A stretch of DNA of 64,000 nucleotides from Flavobacterium sp. NG2. Lineage in GTDB: Bacteria; Bacteroidota; Bacteroidia; Flavobacteriales; Flavobacteriaceae. Position 1 is the stretch's first letter, and the number at the start of each line of letters is the position of its first letter. The notes beneath the pieces were generated by a model. The model searched no databases. It saw nothing but the letters and a program-made list of their open reading frames with translations, and was not told where the DNA came from. Both the position numbers and the translations under genes were made by a program. The stretch lies in contig NZ_CP139420.1 in NCBI RefSeq assembly GCF_034119845.1, positions 1,776,001-1,840,000 on the forward strand, given 5' to 3'. This document shows, piece after piece, positions 1 through 8,347 of this stretch.

Positions 1-2
1 CC

Positions 3-509
3 ACAGACAATTGGGGAACTCCAAAAGTTTTTGATGAAGCTAATGTAGCTTTGCGAACAAATGCAAAGGAAATAGCTGTACCAAATGCTGTCGAAACTTT
101 TACAATTGGGATTAATGGATTAGATTCTAATGGTGCTAATCTTGAAATTTCTTGGGAACATTCAATGGTTTCTTTACGATTTGAAGTTCCTACACATAAA
201 AGCACGATGGCAAGTATCGAAAAAGTACTTTCAGGGCCTAAAGGAGCTGATTATTATGCAGCAGCGCAATATTTTTATCAATCTAACGGCGACAGTATTA
301 AAGCAGCAGACTATATTGAAAAGGCGTTAGAGCTAACTCCTGAGAAACCGTTCTTTTACTTGCGCTTAAAATCATTGATTCAGGCTAGAAATGGCGACAA
401 AAAAGGTGCTATTGAAACAGCTAAATTGTCAATGAATGCTGCTGAAATTGCAGGAAATCAAGATTACGTGAAATTAAATAAAGATAGTATTAATGAATGG
501 AGTAGATAA
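3..509 (+). CDS. DUF2911 domain protein, 5'-truncated by the window
   Basis: The reading frame is open from the first bases of the window, so the gene starts upstream; the first in-frame TTG at 51 is not the true start. The visible N-terminal residues (TDNWGTPKVFDEA) and the later WE motif match the DUF2911 family of Bacteroidota, usually secreted proteins of about 280 residues. The C-terminal part, roughly residues 75-168 of the visible piece, is helical and resembles a tetratricopeptide pair. The biochemical role of the family is unknown. A strong terminator follows 25 bases after the stop, so this is the last gene of its transcript. Confidence 0.85.
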   Translation, partial: TDNWGTPKVFDEANVALRTNAKEIAVPNAVETFTIGINGLDSNGANLEISWEHSMVSLRFEVPTHKSTMASIEKVLSGPKGADYYAAAQYFYQSNGDSIKAADYIEKALELTPEKPFFYLRLKSLIQARNGDKKGAIETAKLSMNAAEIAGNQDYVKLNKDSINEWSR

Positions 510-534
510 TTCATTTCGTTCTTTAAAAACTTAA

Positions 535-570
535 AATCCCGTTTCAAATCAAAGAATCGGGATTTTTTTT
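535..570 (+). terminator. Rho-independent terminator after the DUF2911 gene
   Basis: A 7-bp stem AATCCCG/CGGGATT (535-541 with 558-564) is followed by an unbroken T run to 570. Confidence 0.85.
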
Positions 571-600
571 GTACCAAATCCTTTTTTCTTTTTAAAATTT

Positions 601-716
601 TTGGAGCAGAAGTTCCCGCATTTTCAGGAAAGCAGAGTTCCTGCTGTCCGCTATATCTTGTGGCGGCATAAATGCCCGCCGCCACAAGGATGCCGCTTCC
701 ATCAGGGCTCATGAAT
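601..716 (+). repeat. GC-rich hairpin intergenic repeat, copy A
   Basis: About 115 bp closely matching the segment at 25285-25396. The core is a perfect 10-bp stem, TTGTGGCGGC (658-667) with GCCGCCACAA (678-687), around a 10-base loop, followed by the shared tail GGATGCCGCT and ATCAGGGCTCA. It is far richer in GC than its surroundings. Both copies lie on the + strand just downstream of a + strand gene. An 85-codon minus-strand ORF over it (464-721) is not considered real. No transposase or target-site duplication is visible. Confidence 0.8.
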
Positions 717-790
717 GACAATAGGATTTATTGGTCATAAATTAAGTTTAAAACGAAGCACTTTATTCATCTCCCGTTATTAAAAAAAAA

Positions 791-834
791 CACAGATTAA
801 AAGGGTTAATCTGTGCTAATCCTTTTAATCTGTG
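791..834. repeat. Perfect 14-bp inverted repeat (intergenic palindrome)
   Basis: CACAGATTAAAAGG at 791-804 is the exact reverse complement of 821-834, with a 16-base centre that contains another partial copy of the motif (TTAATCTGTG). It lies in the 407-base gap between the DUF2911 gene and the symporter gene, which read towards each other, and resembles the longer palindromes at 8156 and 11861. It has no T run, so it is not a standard terminator. Confidence 0.75.
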
Positions 835-916
835 GCTAATTTTAAAAAAAAAAACAATAATCTTTTAGGTTTAAAATCTTCTTACCAAATCCTTGAACTT
901 TCAGGATCATAGTGGT

Positions 917-2647
917 TTATTCTTTTGTCTCTATTTCTTCTTTTTTACGAAAGAATAGCCCTTGTATAATAATAGATAATAGTATCGTAAGCATAGCTCC
1001 AATGAAATTCAGCCATAAATATCCTAAAGTTTCTTTTCCGCTTGGATAAATACTATTGGTAAAATAATAAATAACAAAAATCGTCAACTGACTGATTACA
1101 GCACTATAGAAAATGGCTTCTGATTTTACATATTTCACATAAAAACCAACCAAGAATATCCCTAAAACTGTACCATAGAAAATCGATCCAATGATGTTAA
1201 CCAACTGAATAAGGTTTTCGAATAAAGTTCCAATACAAGCAAAAAGGATAGCAACAATTCCCCATAATAAGGTGAAGAACTTAGTAGCGTTCAAATAATG
1301 CTTTTCGGTTCTTTCTTCTTTTTGATTACGTTTATAAATGTCAATGGCACTCGTTGAGGCCAAGGCATTAAGCCCTGAAGCAGTCGAAGACATAGCCGCT
1401 GAGATAATAACAGCAAGCAATAAGCCAATCAAACCTTTGGGCAGATAATTCAATATAAAGTGGAAAAACACATAGTCTTTGTCGTTTGTTTCACTATTGC
1501 TGTCGGCTTTCAGAATAATCTCTTTGGCTTTGTCTCTTAAATCTTTTTCTTTTAAGGATAGCGCGACTAACTCTTTTCGAAGGATTGGATTGTCAAAATC
1601 TTGATTCAACTGGTCTATATACAATAGATTGATAACTTTTTTGTCTTCAGATAAAGTTTCTAGGTCTTTTTCTAAGGCATGGTATTCTGATTTATAGGCA
1701 GATTTTTCAATCGTAATTTTGTTATTCGGGTTGAAATTCAGAGGCACTGGATTGAACTGGAAAAAGACAAATACCATGGCGCCTGTTAATAGAATAAAAA
1801 ATTGCATCGGAACTTTTAGAATTCCATTCATAATCAATCCCATCTGACTTTCCCGAACGGATTTACCTGAAAGATAACGTCCTACTTGTGATTGGTCTGT
1901 CCCAAAATAGGCTAGCGCCAAGAAAAAACCACCAGTAATACCACTCCAAAAGGTATATTTGTCCTCAGGGTCAGTAGAAAAGCTAACAATGTTCATCTTT
2001 GAATTTGCTCCTGCAATATGTAGGGCATTGCTAAAAGTCATATCATTAGGTAAAAAGCGAAGAATCAGGAAAAATGTAATAAACATCCCAGACATAATCA
2101 CAAACATTTGTTGTTTCTGCGTTACGTTTACCGCTTTTGTTCCTCCTGAAAAGGTGTAAATGATGACCAATATTCCTATCACAATATTCATATAGGTCAA
2201 ATTCCAGCCTAACAGTGCCGATAAAATAATGGCTGGAGCATAAATTGTCAATCCTGTTCCTAAGCCTCTTTGAAACAAGAATAGTAAGGCCGCAAGTGAA
2301 CGGGTTTTTAAATCAAATCGTTTTTCAAGGTATTCGTAAGCTGTATAAACTTTGTATTTATGGTAGATAGGAATAAAGGTCAACGAAATTACAATCATGG
2401 CGATAGGCAATCCGAAATAGAATTGTAGAAATCCCATTCCGTCATGGTACGCTTGACCTGGAGTGGATAGAAATGTAATCGCGCTAGCTTGAGTTGCCAT
2501 CACAGATAATCCAACGGTATGCCAAGGTGTTTCGTTACCGCCCAAAATAAAATCTTGAACATTTTTACTCCCTTTGGTTTTCCAAGCGCCATAAATAACG
2601 ATGAATAAGAGCGTAACAATAAGTATAATCCAATCAAATAGTTGCAT
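917..2647 (-). CDS. Sodium:solute symporter (SSS family)
   Basis: A 576-residue polytopic inner-membrane protein of the SSF/SLC5 family, expected to couple Na+ influx to uptake of a small organic solute. The N-terminal half shows the family pattern: an unwound first core helix region with GLSVMATQASAITFLSTPGQ (residues 46-65), then FGLPIAMIVISL and a conserved YTAYEYLEKRFD segment (101-112). A hydrophilic, charged insertion of about 85 residues (305-390) lies between two membrane segments and is larger than in many family members. The solute cannot be deduced from sequence. The gene is preceded after 2 bases by a 35-codon membrane-peptide gene and then by a secreted PIG-L deacetylase, so the transporter may import a product of that enzyme (inference). 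Confidence 0.93.
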   Translation of the reverse strand: MQLFDWIILIVTLLFIVIYGAWKTKGSKNVQDFILGGNETPWHTVGLSVMATQASAITFLSTPGQAYHDGMGFLQFYFGLPIAMIVISLTFIPIYHKYKVYTAYEYLEKRFDLKTRSLAALLFLFQRGLGTGLTIYAPAIILSALLGWNLTYMNIVIGILVIIYTFSGGTKAVNVTQKQQMFVIMSGMFITFFLILRFLPNDMTFSNALHIAGANSKMNIVSFSTDPEDKYTFWSGITGGFFLALAYFGTDQSQVGRYLSGKSVRESQMGLIMNGILKVPMQFFILLTGAMVFVFFQFNPVPLNFNPNNKITIEKSAYKSEYHALEKDLETLSEDKKVINLLYIDQLNQDFDNPILRKELVALSLKEKDLRDKAKEIILKADSNSETNDKDYVFFHFILNYLPKGLIGLLLAVIISAAMSSTASGLNALASTSAIDIYKRNQKEERTEKHYLNATKFFTLLWGIVAILFACIGTLFENLIQLVNIIGSIFYGTVLGIFLVGFYVKYVKSEAIFYSAVISQLTIFVIYYFTNSIYPSGKETLGYLWLNFIGAMLTILLSIIIQGLFFRKKEEIETKE

Positions 2648-2649
2648 CC

Positions 2650-2757
2650 TTATGAGTATAATTTCATTATTAAATAAAAAATAGAGATATAAATTGCATT
2701 AGCAACTAAAACCCAAGTATACTTTTTTTCCCATTTAGGCTTTTTTTTAACTTCCAT
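2650..2757 (-). CDS. Small single-span membrane peptide upstream of the symporter
   Basis: A 35-codon ORF with an ATG at 2757 and a TAA at 2652-2650, ending 2 bases before the symporter start. The peptide begins with a lysine-rich cytoplasmic-type segment (MEVKKKPKWEKK), continues with one hydrophobic stretch (about residues 13-31, YTWVLVANAIYISIFYLIM) and ends KLYS, a classic small one-helix membrane protein with positive-inside charge. The tight spacing suggests translational coupling to the symporter and a role as an accessory subunit. That role is inferred: small partner proteins are known for other SSS transporters, but I do not recognise this one by name. Confidence 0.7.
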   Translation of the reverse strand: MEVKKKPKWEKKYTWVLVANAIYISIFYLIMKLYS

Positions 2758-2857
2758 GTTTGTTGTTTATTAAGGTTTAGATAGAGCAAAATCTCTAATT
2801 TACTATAAAATATAACTTTTCTAATTTGTGAAATTTGTATCTCCTCTTTTGATTATT

Positions 2858-5386
2858 TTAAGGTTTGTTTTGGACTGTTTCAATGGCATTATTTTGTAAC
2901 GATATAATATTTGACATTAAGCGATACGCACCTGAAACGCCTTCGGGTAATTCCCTAAAAAAACTCAAGCCTGTATAAATATAATAACCTTTACCGTAGG
3001 AAGCTACTAATAAGCTACCATTCTTCGGACTCTCGTCAGCATCATTCGATGAAAGGATTGGGGTAAAAGCAGGGTCATATTCATTAGGATAATACAATCC
3101 TTGTTCTTGTGTCCATCCTTTAAAATCATTTGCTGTAATTTTGTTTGGATAATTTAAAATAGCATGATTGGGGCTTAGAAAACGAACTTCCGCATCCTGT
3201 TCCGTTACTCTGTCGCTAGAAATTGTCAATGGATATGGGGCTAATTGGACACCTGCTAATAGGCTAGGGGTGTTATATTGTACCAACATGGTTTTTCCTT
3301 CTTTTACAAAATTGAATAGTATTTGTTGTTTACCAACTAAATCCTCGACCACGTTATAGGCGCGAATTCCAGTGATAATTACATCAAAAGGTCTTAGGTT
3401 CTCTGTACTGATTTCTTCAGGTTTGAGGAGGATAACATCATAGCCCATTTGGAGAAGACTTTCGGGTATAGCATCACCAGCTCCCATAATGTATCCAATT
3501 TTTTGTGGTCCAATTTTTAAGTCTAATTTTAAAAACTTGGCTGTGGCCGATTTCAAAACTTGTTGTTTGGTAATATGAGGGTAGTCAATCGTAATTTGTT
3601 CGCTGCTATATTGTTTGTTATTGAGTTGAACAATGCTTTTTGCGTATACTTCGGAGTTTTCAAGTGGAGGGGTTACGTCAAAATAAAATATTTTCTCAGC
3701 ACCCTTTTTCTTGATGTCAAAAGCAATGTTTTTTGGACTTACTAACCAGTTTTCTGGAAGTTCTAATTTTAAAATTCCATTTATTTCTTCTATTCCAGAT
3801 TTTACTTTTACAGCAATGGTTTTACTTTTTTGACTGTTAAAAAGTGAAACATTGTTGAGGATACTGGTTGTTACTTCGGGTGTGATATCTAGAAATTGAT
3901 ACATCTCACCTTTAACGGGACTATTTTGCTTAAAAACAATCGTACGTTCAATCGGAATTTCGAAACCATTTATTTTTATGTTAAAACCAATTTTTGTTTC
4001 ACGAATAACATCAGGTATTCCAATGATTTGTTGATTTGAAACGGTATACATTCCAGTACTCCCAGATTCTTTAAGCCAATAAGGTTGGGTGTAATCGATG
4101 TCTTTGGGTAGTTGAATCTCAAGTTCGATTTTATTGATTTGATTGTTTGCTAATACTTTGTTTTGGGGTATAGTGGTTTTGTTTGGCAAAGTAGTTAAGC
4201 TGATTAGTTCCATCGAAGTTGTACTTCTATTAGTGGCCTCAATTTTTACTTTTAAAAGGCTTCCAGGAGTTACTTCTTGTTGACTTGAAACTGCTTCGAG
4301 ATATAAACCGGCGCAATTTAAAATACAGTTTTTAATATCTTCTGATTTAATCGTTTTCCAATGGGAATCATCCAATGATTGAAGCATTTGGTATACTTTG
4401 ATTAAATGAGGCACGCTTGCTGATGGATTATTGAAATTATATTCAGCAATAATTTTTGATAGTAATTCCCCAATAGGTTTTCCTCCTTTTACTCTGTTCC
4501 AGCTAGTATCAATTCCTTCAAATATATTGGATTTGTCTTTTAAAGGAGCTCCATTAATTTGTTCTAAATATTCGGTTTCATCACCTCGACTTCCTGTAGT
4601 TCCAAAGCCTTGTGATTGATGACAGCTTCGGCTTAAAGCAGCAATTTCTTGGTTGGAGTTGCCTAAAGTTGTATAATATACGCCAGTGTTTAATGCGGAA
4701 AAAGAAGATTTGTCGGCAGCATTAAATTTTTCTTGGCTACCGTAAAACCAGTATGAAGGATTGAAAAATTGTCTTTTGACTTGCCAAGGTTGCACATATT
4801 GTAATTGTTCAGGAAAAACCGTTGTGGAATTAGAAAGGTTAAAGCTTTCGACACTTAAGATAGCCGAAGCCGAGTGGTGCCCGTGTGTATTTCCAGAAGT
4901 GCGGTGATCAAATCGATTAATAATCACATCCGGTTGAAATTTACGAATAGTCCAAATAACATCTGCTAATACTTGATTTTTGTCCCAAATTTGAAGTGTT
5001 TCTTTAGGTGTTTTGGAGTAGCCAAAATCATTGGCACGTGAGAAAAACTGTTCGCCACCATCTATTTTACGGGCTTCTATCAATTCTTGCGTCCGAATTA
5101 CGCCCAATAGCTCTCTTAATTCGGGACCAATTAAATTTTGTCCGCCATCACCTCTTGTTAACGAAAGGTAAGCAGTTCTTGCCTTTTTTTCATTGGAAAA
5201 ATAGGAAATCAATTTTGTGTTTTCATCGTCGGGATGTGCTGCAATATAAAGGACAGAGCCTAGGAAATTAAGCTTTTGAATTTGGTTGTAGATTTCTGCT
5301 GAATTTGGTTTTTGAGGTTGTTGTCCCCATGAAAATTGGAGTACAAAGAGTAACAATATAAGAGGTGTTGTTCTGTTTTTATACAT
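2858..5386 (-). CDS. Secreted PIG-L/LmbE-type deacetylase, large multidomain form
   Basis: An 842-residue protein with a signal peptide (residues 1-21, ending SWGQ). The PIG-L domain occupies about residues 35-300, with the zinc-binding AHPDDE motif at 50-55 and a later GNTHGHHSAS segment providing the further histidines. PIG-L enzymes remove acetyl groups from N-acetylglucosamine-type substrates; most single-domain members are about 230 residues. The remaining 500 residues look like beta-sandwich modules followed by a C-terminal alpha/beta domain (KIGYIMGAGDAIPESL onward) resembling a glutamine-amidotransferase/ThuA-like fold. The export signal argues against a role in cytoplasmic thiol biosynthesis. 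It leads a probable operon with the small membrane peptide (100 bases downstream) and the Na+ symporter. Confidence 0.88.
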   Translation of the reverse strand: MYKNRTTPLILLLFVLQFSWGQQPQKPNSAEIYNQIQKLNFLGSVLYIAAHPDDENTKLISYFSNEKKARTAYLSLTRGDGGQNLIGPELRELLGVIRTQELIEARKIDGGEQFFSRANDFGYSKTPKETLQIWDKNQVLADVIWTIRKFQPDVIINRFDHRTSGNTHGHHSASAILSVESFNLSNSTTVFPEQLQYVQPWQVKRQFFNPSYWFYGSQEKFNAADKSSFSALNTGVYYTTLGNSNQEIAALSRSCHQSQGFGTTGSRGDETEYLEQINGAPLKDKSNIFEGIDTSWNRVKGGKPIGELLSKIIAEYNFNNPSASVPHLIKVYQMLQSLDDSHWKTIKSEDIKNCILNCAGLYLEAVSSQQEVTPGSLLKVKIEATNRSTTSMELISLTTLPNKTTIPQNKVLANNQINKIELEIQLPKDIDYTQPYWLKESGSTGMYTVSNQQIIGIPDVIRETKIGFNIKINGFEIPIERTIVFKQNSPVKGEMYQFLDITPEVTTSILNNVSLFNSQKSKTIAVKVKSGIEEINGILKLELPENWLVSPKNIAFDIKKKGAEKIFYFDVTPPLENSEVYAKSIVQLNNKQYSSEQITIDYPHITKQQVLKSATAKFLKLDLKIGPQKIGYIMGAGDAIPESLLQMGYDVILLKPEEISTENLRPFDVIITGIRAYNVVEDLVGKQQILFNFVKEGKTMLVQYNTPSLLAGVQLAPYPLTISSDRVTEQDAEVRFLSPNHAILNYPNKITANDFKGWTQEQGLYYPNEYDPAFTPILSSNDADESPKNGSLLVASYGKGYYIYTGLSFFRELPEGVSGAYRLMSNIISLQNNAIETVQNKP

Positions 5387-5414
5387 CTTTTGTAACGTTA
5401 TTTTGCAATGAATT

Positions 5415-5422
5415 CAAATGTA
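5415..5422 (-). promoter_or_regulatory. -7 promoter box for the PIG-L/symporter operon
   Basis: The minus strand reads TACATTTG, matching the Bacteroidota -7 consensus TAnnTTTG, 29 bases upstream of the deacetylase ATG. No convincing -33 TTG is seen at the expected distance. Confidence 0.55.
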
Positions 5423-5469
5423 ATGATTAAATATTTTAAGGACTATTTTTTCAAATTTTCTTAACAAAA

Positions 5470-5494
5470 AAAAGAGCACCTTAGATGCTCTTTT
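5470..5494 (-). terminator. Terminator after the His/Tyr-rich secreted protein gene
   Basis: A 9-bp perfect stem AAAAGAGCA/TGCTCTTTT with a 7-base loop (CCTTAGA), flanked on the minus-strand 3' side by a further T run. Confidence 0.8.
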
Positions 5495-5524
5495 ATTCAC
5501 TAACCTATTTAAAACCAAATTTGA

Positions 5525-5956
5525 TTAGTGTTTCCCTTTATGTTTTTTATAATGTTTGTCGTAGTGTTTGTAATCATGTTTGTCATAATGATGATCTCTG
5601 TCTACATAAACCACACGTTGTGGTGCTCTGTGATTACTGTAATATTCGTAAGGACGACTTCCTCTGTATCCATTTAAGGCAACTCTATGGCAAGCATCTA
5701 CATTGACGTTTCTGTATTGAGTTGGTAAATATCTTGATCTTACCCAGTTGTTTCCAGAAAAATATACAAATAAGGACGCTCTGTTGTCGTAATAAGCATG
5801 TACATCTGGGATATAGTAAAAATCAACAGCTGCGTTAACATGTGCAGGATGCCAAGCTGTACGAGTTCCTATATTTAAATTAACAGATACTTGCGCTTGC
5901 ATTGAACTTGATACAGCAAATAAAATTCCGATGGCTAATAGTTTAATTGTTTTCAT
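5525..5956 (-). CDS. Small secreted His/Tyr-rich protein of unknown function
   Basis: 143 residues with a clear signal peptide (residues 1-21, ending SMQAQ). The mature part starts with VSVNLNIGTR and then becomes rich in tyrosine, histidine and arginine. The last 30 residues are almost entirely H, K, Y and D (for example HHYDKHDYKHYDKHYKKHKGKH without its last residues), a possible metal- or polyanion-binding tail. No catalytic motif is visible. It is a single-gene transcript between its own terminator and a 318-base upstream gap. Confidence 0.75.
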   Translation of the reverse strand: MKTIKLLAIGILFAVSSSMQAQVSVNLNIGTRTAWHPAHVNAAVDFYYIPDVHAYYDNRASLFVYFSGNNWVRSRYLPTQYRNVNVDACHRVALNGYRGSRPYEYYSNHRAPQRVVYVDRDHHYDKHDYKHYDKHYKKHKGKH

Positions 5957-6274
5957 GATTTCTATACTTTAAATATTTCTTTTTAATAATTGTTTTAATT
6001 CTGTTATCTAGAATCCAACAACTGTGCCAAAACATTTTTGTGTGTTGATTATGAAATGTACTTTGTTTTGAAGAAATGCTTGTAATTTATTGAAAATCAG
6101 GTATTTTTAAGATGTAAAAAAGAATAATTAATTTTATGAAATTCTGATTTCAAATGTAAATGGTGTTTAAAAACAGGGGTAAATATTGTTTAAGAATTCC
6201 ATTTAGAACTTTTTAAGACCTAATTTTTCCTAAGAAAAAGTATGTTGTTTTATAAAAAGAAGTAAATTGTAGTT
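5957..6274. other. Intergenic region without recognisable gene
   Basis: 318 bases of AT-rich DNA between the small secreted protein gene and the end of dnaX. It must hold the promoter of the small secreted protein gene. The only -7-like match on that strand (TACATTTG, about 6151-6158) is roughly 200 bases upstream, so no promoter is assigned. No RNA gene or repeat was recognised. Confidence 0.5.
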
Positions 6275-6912
6275 TTACGCATCCAAATCAAGACCAAATG
6301 TATTCCTTAAAAGTTCAATATTAGGATTGATTTCAAGTAATCTATTGTAGCGGTCTTGGTCATTTAAGCTTCTTTTGTTTTCCATTTTTTCATTTACAAT
6401 TACTTCTACAGTAATATCGTGATTGTGTAAATGACCACGCAAATGCCCTAAAAGGCCAATTTTTTCACTTTCAAAATCTAATTTAGAACCTTCATTTGGT
6501 AGTTCGATGGTGATTTGAGTGCCATTAAGTTTGGGGTCATTAATCAATAGAAGTGATTCCATGATTTTATATCCTTTATCCCCTAATTTTTTAGCATATT
6601 TATTCCACTGAATTAACATTTCAGTTTCAGTAAAGGATTCCGTTGGTAAATGGGTAGTAGGTCTAACAACAGGTTTTGAAGTTTCTAATAGCGCTTTTTT
6701 AGCTCGAATACTGGCTAATGAAAAAGCAGAAACATTTCCACCATCAAAATTGGGAGTTTCTTTTTTTACAGCGATTTCAGGAGTTACTTCAGCTGTAACA
6801 GCTGGAGTTTGAGTTACTGTTTTTATTGGCTCAACCGCTTTTGCAGTTGAATGATCCGCTATAGAGTAGTCTTTTTTTCTAAAATAAGTAGGTGGAATTA
6901 TGAAAGACTCAA
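6275..6912 (-). CDS. dnaX: Tau-specific C-terminal extension of DnaX, read after a -1 frameshift
   Basis: Directly after the A10 run the -1 frame is open without interruption from the GTT at 6913-6911 to the stop at 6275, about 212 residues. It contains a variable linker (VESFIIPPTYFRKKDYS, then a P/T/V/E-rich stretch), a basic segment around ASIRAKKALLETSKP, and a conserved-looking C-terminal domain (EMLIQWNKYAKKLGDKG onward). This matches the expected tau tail, which in other bacteria binds DnaB helicase and the polymerase alpha subunit. Joined to the upstream frame it gives a protein of about 569 residues. There is no suitable independent start between 6912 and 6700, so this is not a separate gene. 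Confidence 0.8.
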
Positions 6913-7983
6913 CTTTTTTTTTTCTCCATCAAAAGTGATAGAGGCTAATTGCATCAAACAAAGTTCAACTAACAATCGTTGGTTTTGACTCAATTTGTAT
7001 TTTAAATCACATTCATTTGCAATAGCAATACCTTTCAATAAAAAATCTTGGTCGGCTTTTTGTGCTTGAATTCCGTACATTTTTTGCGCCTGTTCACCAG
7101 CTTCTAATAAGGTTAGTGTTGCAGGTGTTTTGCTAACTAATAAGTCTCTAAAATGACTTGCTAATCCAGATACAAAATGGTGTGCATCAAATCCTTTAGC
7201 TAAGATGTCATTAAAAGCAATTAGTAATTCAGGGATTTTATTATCAAGTAATAAATCTGTAATTTGGATGTATGTTTCGTAATCTAAAACATTCAAATTC
7301 TCCGTTACGGCTTGACGTGTTAGGTTGGTTCCACAGTAGGAAACCACACGGTCAAAAATAGATAAAGCATCACGCATCGCGCCATCAGCTTTTTGAGCAA
7401 TAATGTGTAAAGCATCATCTTCAAAGCTTATTCCTTGGCTTGTTGCAACTTCAGCAAGATGTTCTTTAGCGTCTTTAACGGTGATTCTTTTGAAATCAAA
7501 TATTTGACAACGAGATAATATCGTTGGGATGATTTTGTGTTTTTCGGTCGTTGCCAAAATGAAAATGGCATGTTTAGGCGGTTCTTCTAATGTTTTCAGG
7601 AAAGCATTAAAAGCAGCAGAGGATAGCATATGCACCTCATCAATAATATACACCTTGTATTTACCAGTTTGTGGTGGGATGCGCACTTGGTCAATCAGGT
7701 TTCGAATGTCATCAACCGAGTTGTTTGAAGCCGCATCGAGTTCGAATACATTAAATGAGAAATCCTCATTCAAATCATCATAACCAGGTTGGTTGATTTT
7801 TCGAGCTAAAATCCTCGCACAAGTTGTTTTTCCAACTCCTCTAGGGCCAGTAAACAACAAAGCCGAAGCCAAGTGGTTGTTATCTATAGCGTTCAATAAA
7901 GTATTGGTAATGGCTTTTTGTCCTACAACATCTTTGAATGTTTGAGGACGGTATTTGCGCGCCGATACTATAAATTGTTCCAT
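6898..7983 (-). CDS. dnaX: DNA polymerase III clamp-loader subunit, gamma form
   Basis: Clamp-loader ATPase that loads the sliding clamp at replication primers. The zero frame encodes 361 residues: Walker A GPRGVGKTT at 46-54, an IIDEVHML Walker B/DEVH box, the SRC motif (LSRCQIF, arginine finger), and the helical collar domain ending near SITFDGEKKK. The four-cysteine zinc module common in DnaX is missing; its place is taken by KINQPGYDDLNEDFSF. Translation stops five codons after the A-rich run (KLSLS), giving a gamma-like product that lacks the tau tail. The tail follows in the -1 frame, so gamma and tau probably arise by programmed ribosomal frameshifting or transcriptional slippage. A sequencing error in the homopolymer is the alternative. 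Confidence 0.92.
   Translation of the reverse strand: MEQFIVSARKYRPQTFKDVVGQKAITNTLLNAIDNNHLASALLFTGPRGVGKTTCARILARKINQPGYDDLNEDFSFNVFELDAASNNSVDDIRNLIDQVRIPPQTGKYKVYIIDEVHMLSSAAFNAFLKTLEEPPKHAIFILATTEKHKIIPTILSRCQIFDFKRITVKDAKEHLAEVATSQGISFEDDALHIIAQKADGAMRDALSIFDRVVSYCGTNLTRQAVTENLNVLDYETYIQITDLLLDNKIPELLIAFNDILAKGFDAHHFVSGLASHFRDLLVSKTPATLTLLEAGEQAQKMYGIQAQKADQDFLLKGIAIANECDLKYKLSQNQRLLVELCLMQLASITFDGEKKKLSLS
6913..6924 (-). promoter_or_regulatory. Slippery A10 run: candidate dnaX frameshift/slippage site
   Basis: The minus strand reads G, then ten A, then G. Zero-frame codons are GAA AAA AAA AAG, so a -1 slip on A AAA AAG (the E. coli dnaX heptamer) joins the gamma frame to the open tau frame. 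Confidence 0.7.
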
Positions 7984-8002
7984 AGAATTTTGAATTCGAA
8001 AG

Positions 8003-8010
8003 CAAATATA
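8003..8010 (-). promoter_or_regulatory. -7 promoter box for dnaX
   Basis: The minus strand reads TATATTTG (TAnnTTTG consensus), 20 bases upstream of the dnaX ATG. Confidence 0.6.
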
Positions 8011-8155
8011 GGATTTGAAAAACCAAAAAACAAGTCGAAAATTTTAATTCCAATATTAAAGCTTGGTTTCGATACGATTGGGATTTCTTAAATGCTATAT
8101 TTGCTTTTTGTAATGCCTCAAATTCAATTATTATTTGAGACTGTTAAAAAAAGGT

Positions 8156-8305
8156 AACCATAAATTACATAAATTATCACAAATTGTTTAGCCTTTATAA
8201 TTACACTATTTTTTATAATAATAGTAATTTTTAAGTCAAGCTATTGTAATTAGTGTAATTGTATTTTAGCACAATCATTAGTGCTAATTTGTGTAATTTG
8301 TGGTT
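8156..8305. repeat. 150-bp imperfect palindromic intergenic element
   Basis: The outer arms 8156-8180 and 8281-8305 are 25 bp each and differ at only three positions when one is reverse-complemented (AACCAYAAATTACAYAAATTA type). Inner segments also pair, for example ATTACACT near 8210 with AGTGTAAT near 8252. The element fills most of the dnaX/mutS-like divergent gap (7984-8347). The GTG at 8300 that could extend the mutS-like ORF lies inside its right arm. Confidence 0.75.
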
Positions 8306-8347
8306 AAAAAAGAAATACCTAGTTTATTTGTAGTCAAATCAAATTTC

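Noticed and set aside
464..721. 85-codon minus-strand ORF
   Set aside because: It covers the terminator and the hairpin repeat at 601-716 and has no protein-like features.
8300..8347. GTG start extending the MutS-like protein
   Set aside because: The GTG lies in the right arm of a palindromic repeat; the ATG at 8348 gives a normal N-terminus.
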